DNA of 7,107 nucleotides from contig JACQFK010000289.1 in the NCBI GenBank assembly GCA_016200125.1, positions 1-7,107 of the forward strand, written 5' to 3'. The DNA is from Planctomycetota bacterium (GTDB lineage Bacteria; Planctomycetota; MHYJ01; JACPRB01). Numbering within the stretch: position 1 is the stretch's first letter; every line of letters starts with the position of its first letter. The notes under the pieces are model-generated. The model did no database searches, was not told the DNA's origin, and saw nothing but the letters and a program-made list of their open reading frames with translations. The position numbers were made by a program, and so were the translations under genes. This document shows positions 6,957 through 7,107 of this stretch, piece by piece.

Positions 6957-7107
6957 TCAAATGCGCCCAGACATTGAAGCCAGACGCTTCATGTGATCCG
7001 GTTCTCGGAAGAAGGTTGCCAAGGCACGTCGGATCCGAGAGAGGATGAAGTCTGCGGGCACCACGCGAAGGACTTGGCCGAGCGTGTAGAGTTTGTGTAG
7101 GGTCGAC
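6957..7107 (-). CDS. Possible 3' end of a minus-strand gene, unrecognised
   Basis: One minus-strand frame is open from the window edge to a TGA at 6959-6957, giving 49 residues. It contains LYTLGQVLRVVPADFILSRI and ends in EPDHMKRLASMSGRI. The mix of hydrophobic and basic residues is protein-like, and a convergent gene here would fit the hairpin between the two stops. However, a plus-strand frame is also open over 6978-7097 and reads plausibly, and the GC content is lower than in the true genes of this window. I do not recognise a family. It could equally be non-coding or mobile-element DNA. Confidence 0.22.
   Translation of the reverse strand, partial: STLHKLYTLGQVLRVVPADFILSRIRRALATFFREPDHMKRLASMSGRI
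6975..7040. repeat. Two further short inverted repeats
   Basis: TGAAGC (6975-6980) pairs with GCTTCA (6986-6991) around a five-base loop. TCTCGGA (7003-7009) pairs with TCCGAGA (7034-7040) across 24 bases. The second arm overlaps the perfect ten-base palindrome TCGGATCCGA (7029-7038). With the hairpin at 6932-6950 this makes three potential stem-loops in about 110 bases. It could mark a structured RNA or a repeat element, or be chance, since stems of 6-7 bp are short. Confidence 0.4.

Noticed and set aside
5708..7048. A 446-codon plus-strand frame overlapping the kinase
   Set aside because: It is an out-of-frame reading of the kinase domain and zinc ribbons, rich in Arg/Gly/Pro/Ala. It merely continues past the kinase stop by chance.
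6978..7100. A plus-strand open stretch in the tail, ending in TAG at 7098-7100
   Set aside because: It reads plausibly for about 40 residues but has no start codon after the TGA at 6975-6977 and no ribosome-binding site. It competes with the minus-strand frame, and neither is convincing.
1..7107. CRISPR array, tRNA, rRNA, transposase, toxin-antitoxin or phage-defence genes
   Set aside because: I looked for spaced direct repeats, tRNA-like cloverleafs, transposase motifs and defence-type domains and saw none. The tandem heptamers are too short and unspaced for CRISPR.

Overview
The window is a GC-rich bacterial chromosome segment that is almost entirely coding. It carries five clear protein genes and a short, compositionally different tail. 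The best guess for the host is a Planctomycetota bacterium or a similar kinase-rich lineage. This is an inference from several features: a cytoplasmic Ser/Thr kinase decorated with zinc ribbons, small secreted proteins with very short signal peptides, a large protein with carbohydrate-binding-like beta-sandwich domains, and weak or absent Shine-Dalgarno sites. No rRNA or other taxonomic marker is present to settle it.

Layout: bases 1-1797 (+) are the 3' part of a large gene that begins upstream. Its product ends in two probable galactose-binding-like beta-sandwich domains. It converges, with only 8 bp between the stop codons, on a two-gene minus-strand unit. That unit consists of a DUF6263-like secreted protein (3908-3039) followed directly by a LolA-like secreted protein (3038-1806). 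The upstream TAG stop and the downstream GTG start abut, which suggests translational coupling.

A gap of about 50 bp (3909-3958) separates this unit from a divergent plus-strand pair. The first gene is folC (dihydrofolate/folylpolyglutamate synthase, 3959-5221). The second is a 565-residue Ser/Thr protein kinase (5214-6911) whose start overlaps the folC stop by 8 bases. The gap is so short that both divergent transcripts would be leaderless or nearly so.

The most interesting object is the kinase. Its N-terminus contains four related 24-residue units that resemble MshEN, the N-terminal c-di-GMP-binding module of type II secretion and pilus ATPases. These are followed by a small zinc ribbon, a complete Hanks-type kinase domain, and three C-terminal Cys4 zinc ribbons. 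This suggests a soluble kinase with a ligand-sensing front end, possibly linking a nucleotide second messenger to phosphorylation. Binding is not shown by the sequence, and several motif residues have diverged.

The last 196 bases (6912-7107) have lower GC (about 57% by hand count). They hold three tandem heptamers, three short inverted repeats, and a possible 3' end of a minus-strand gene running off the window.
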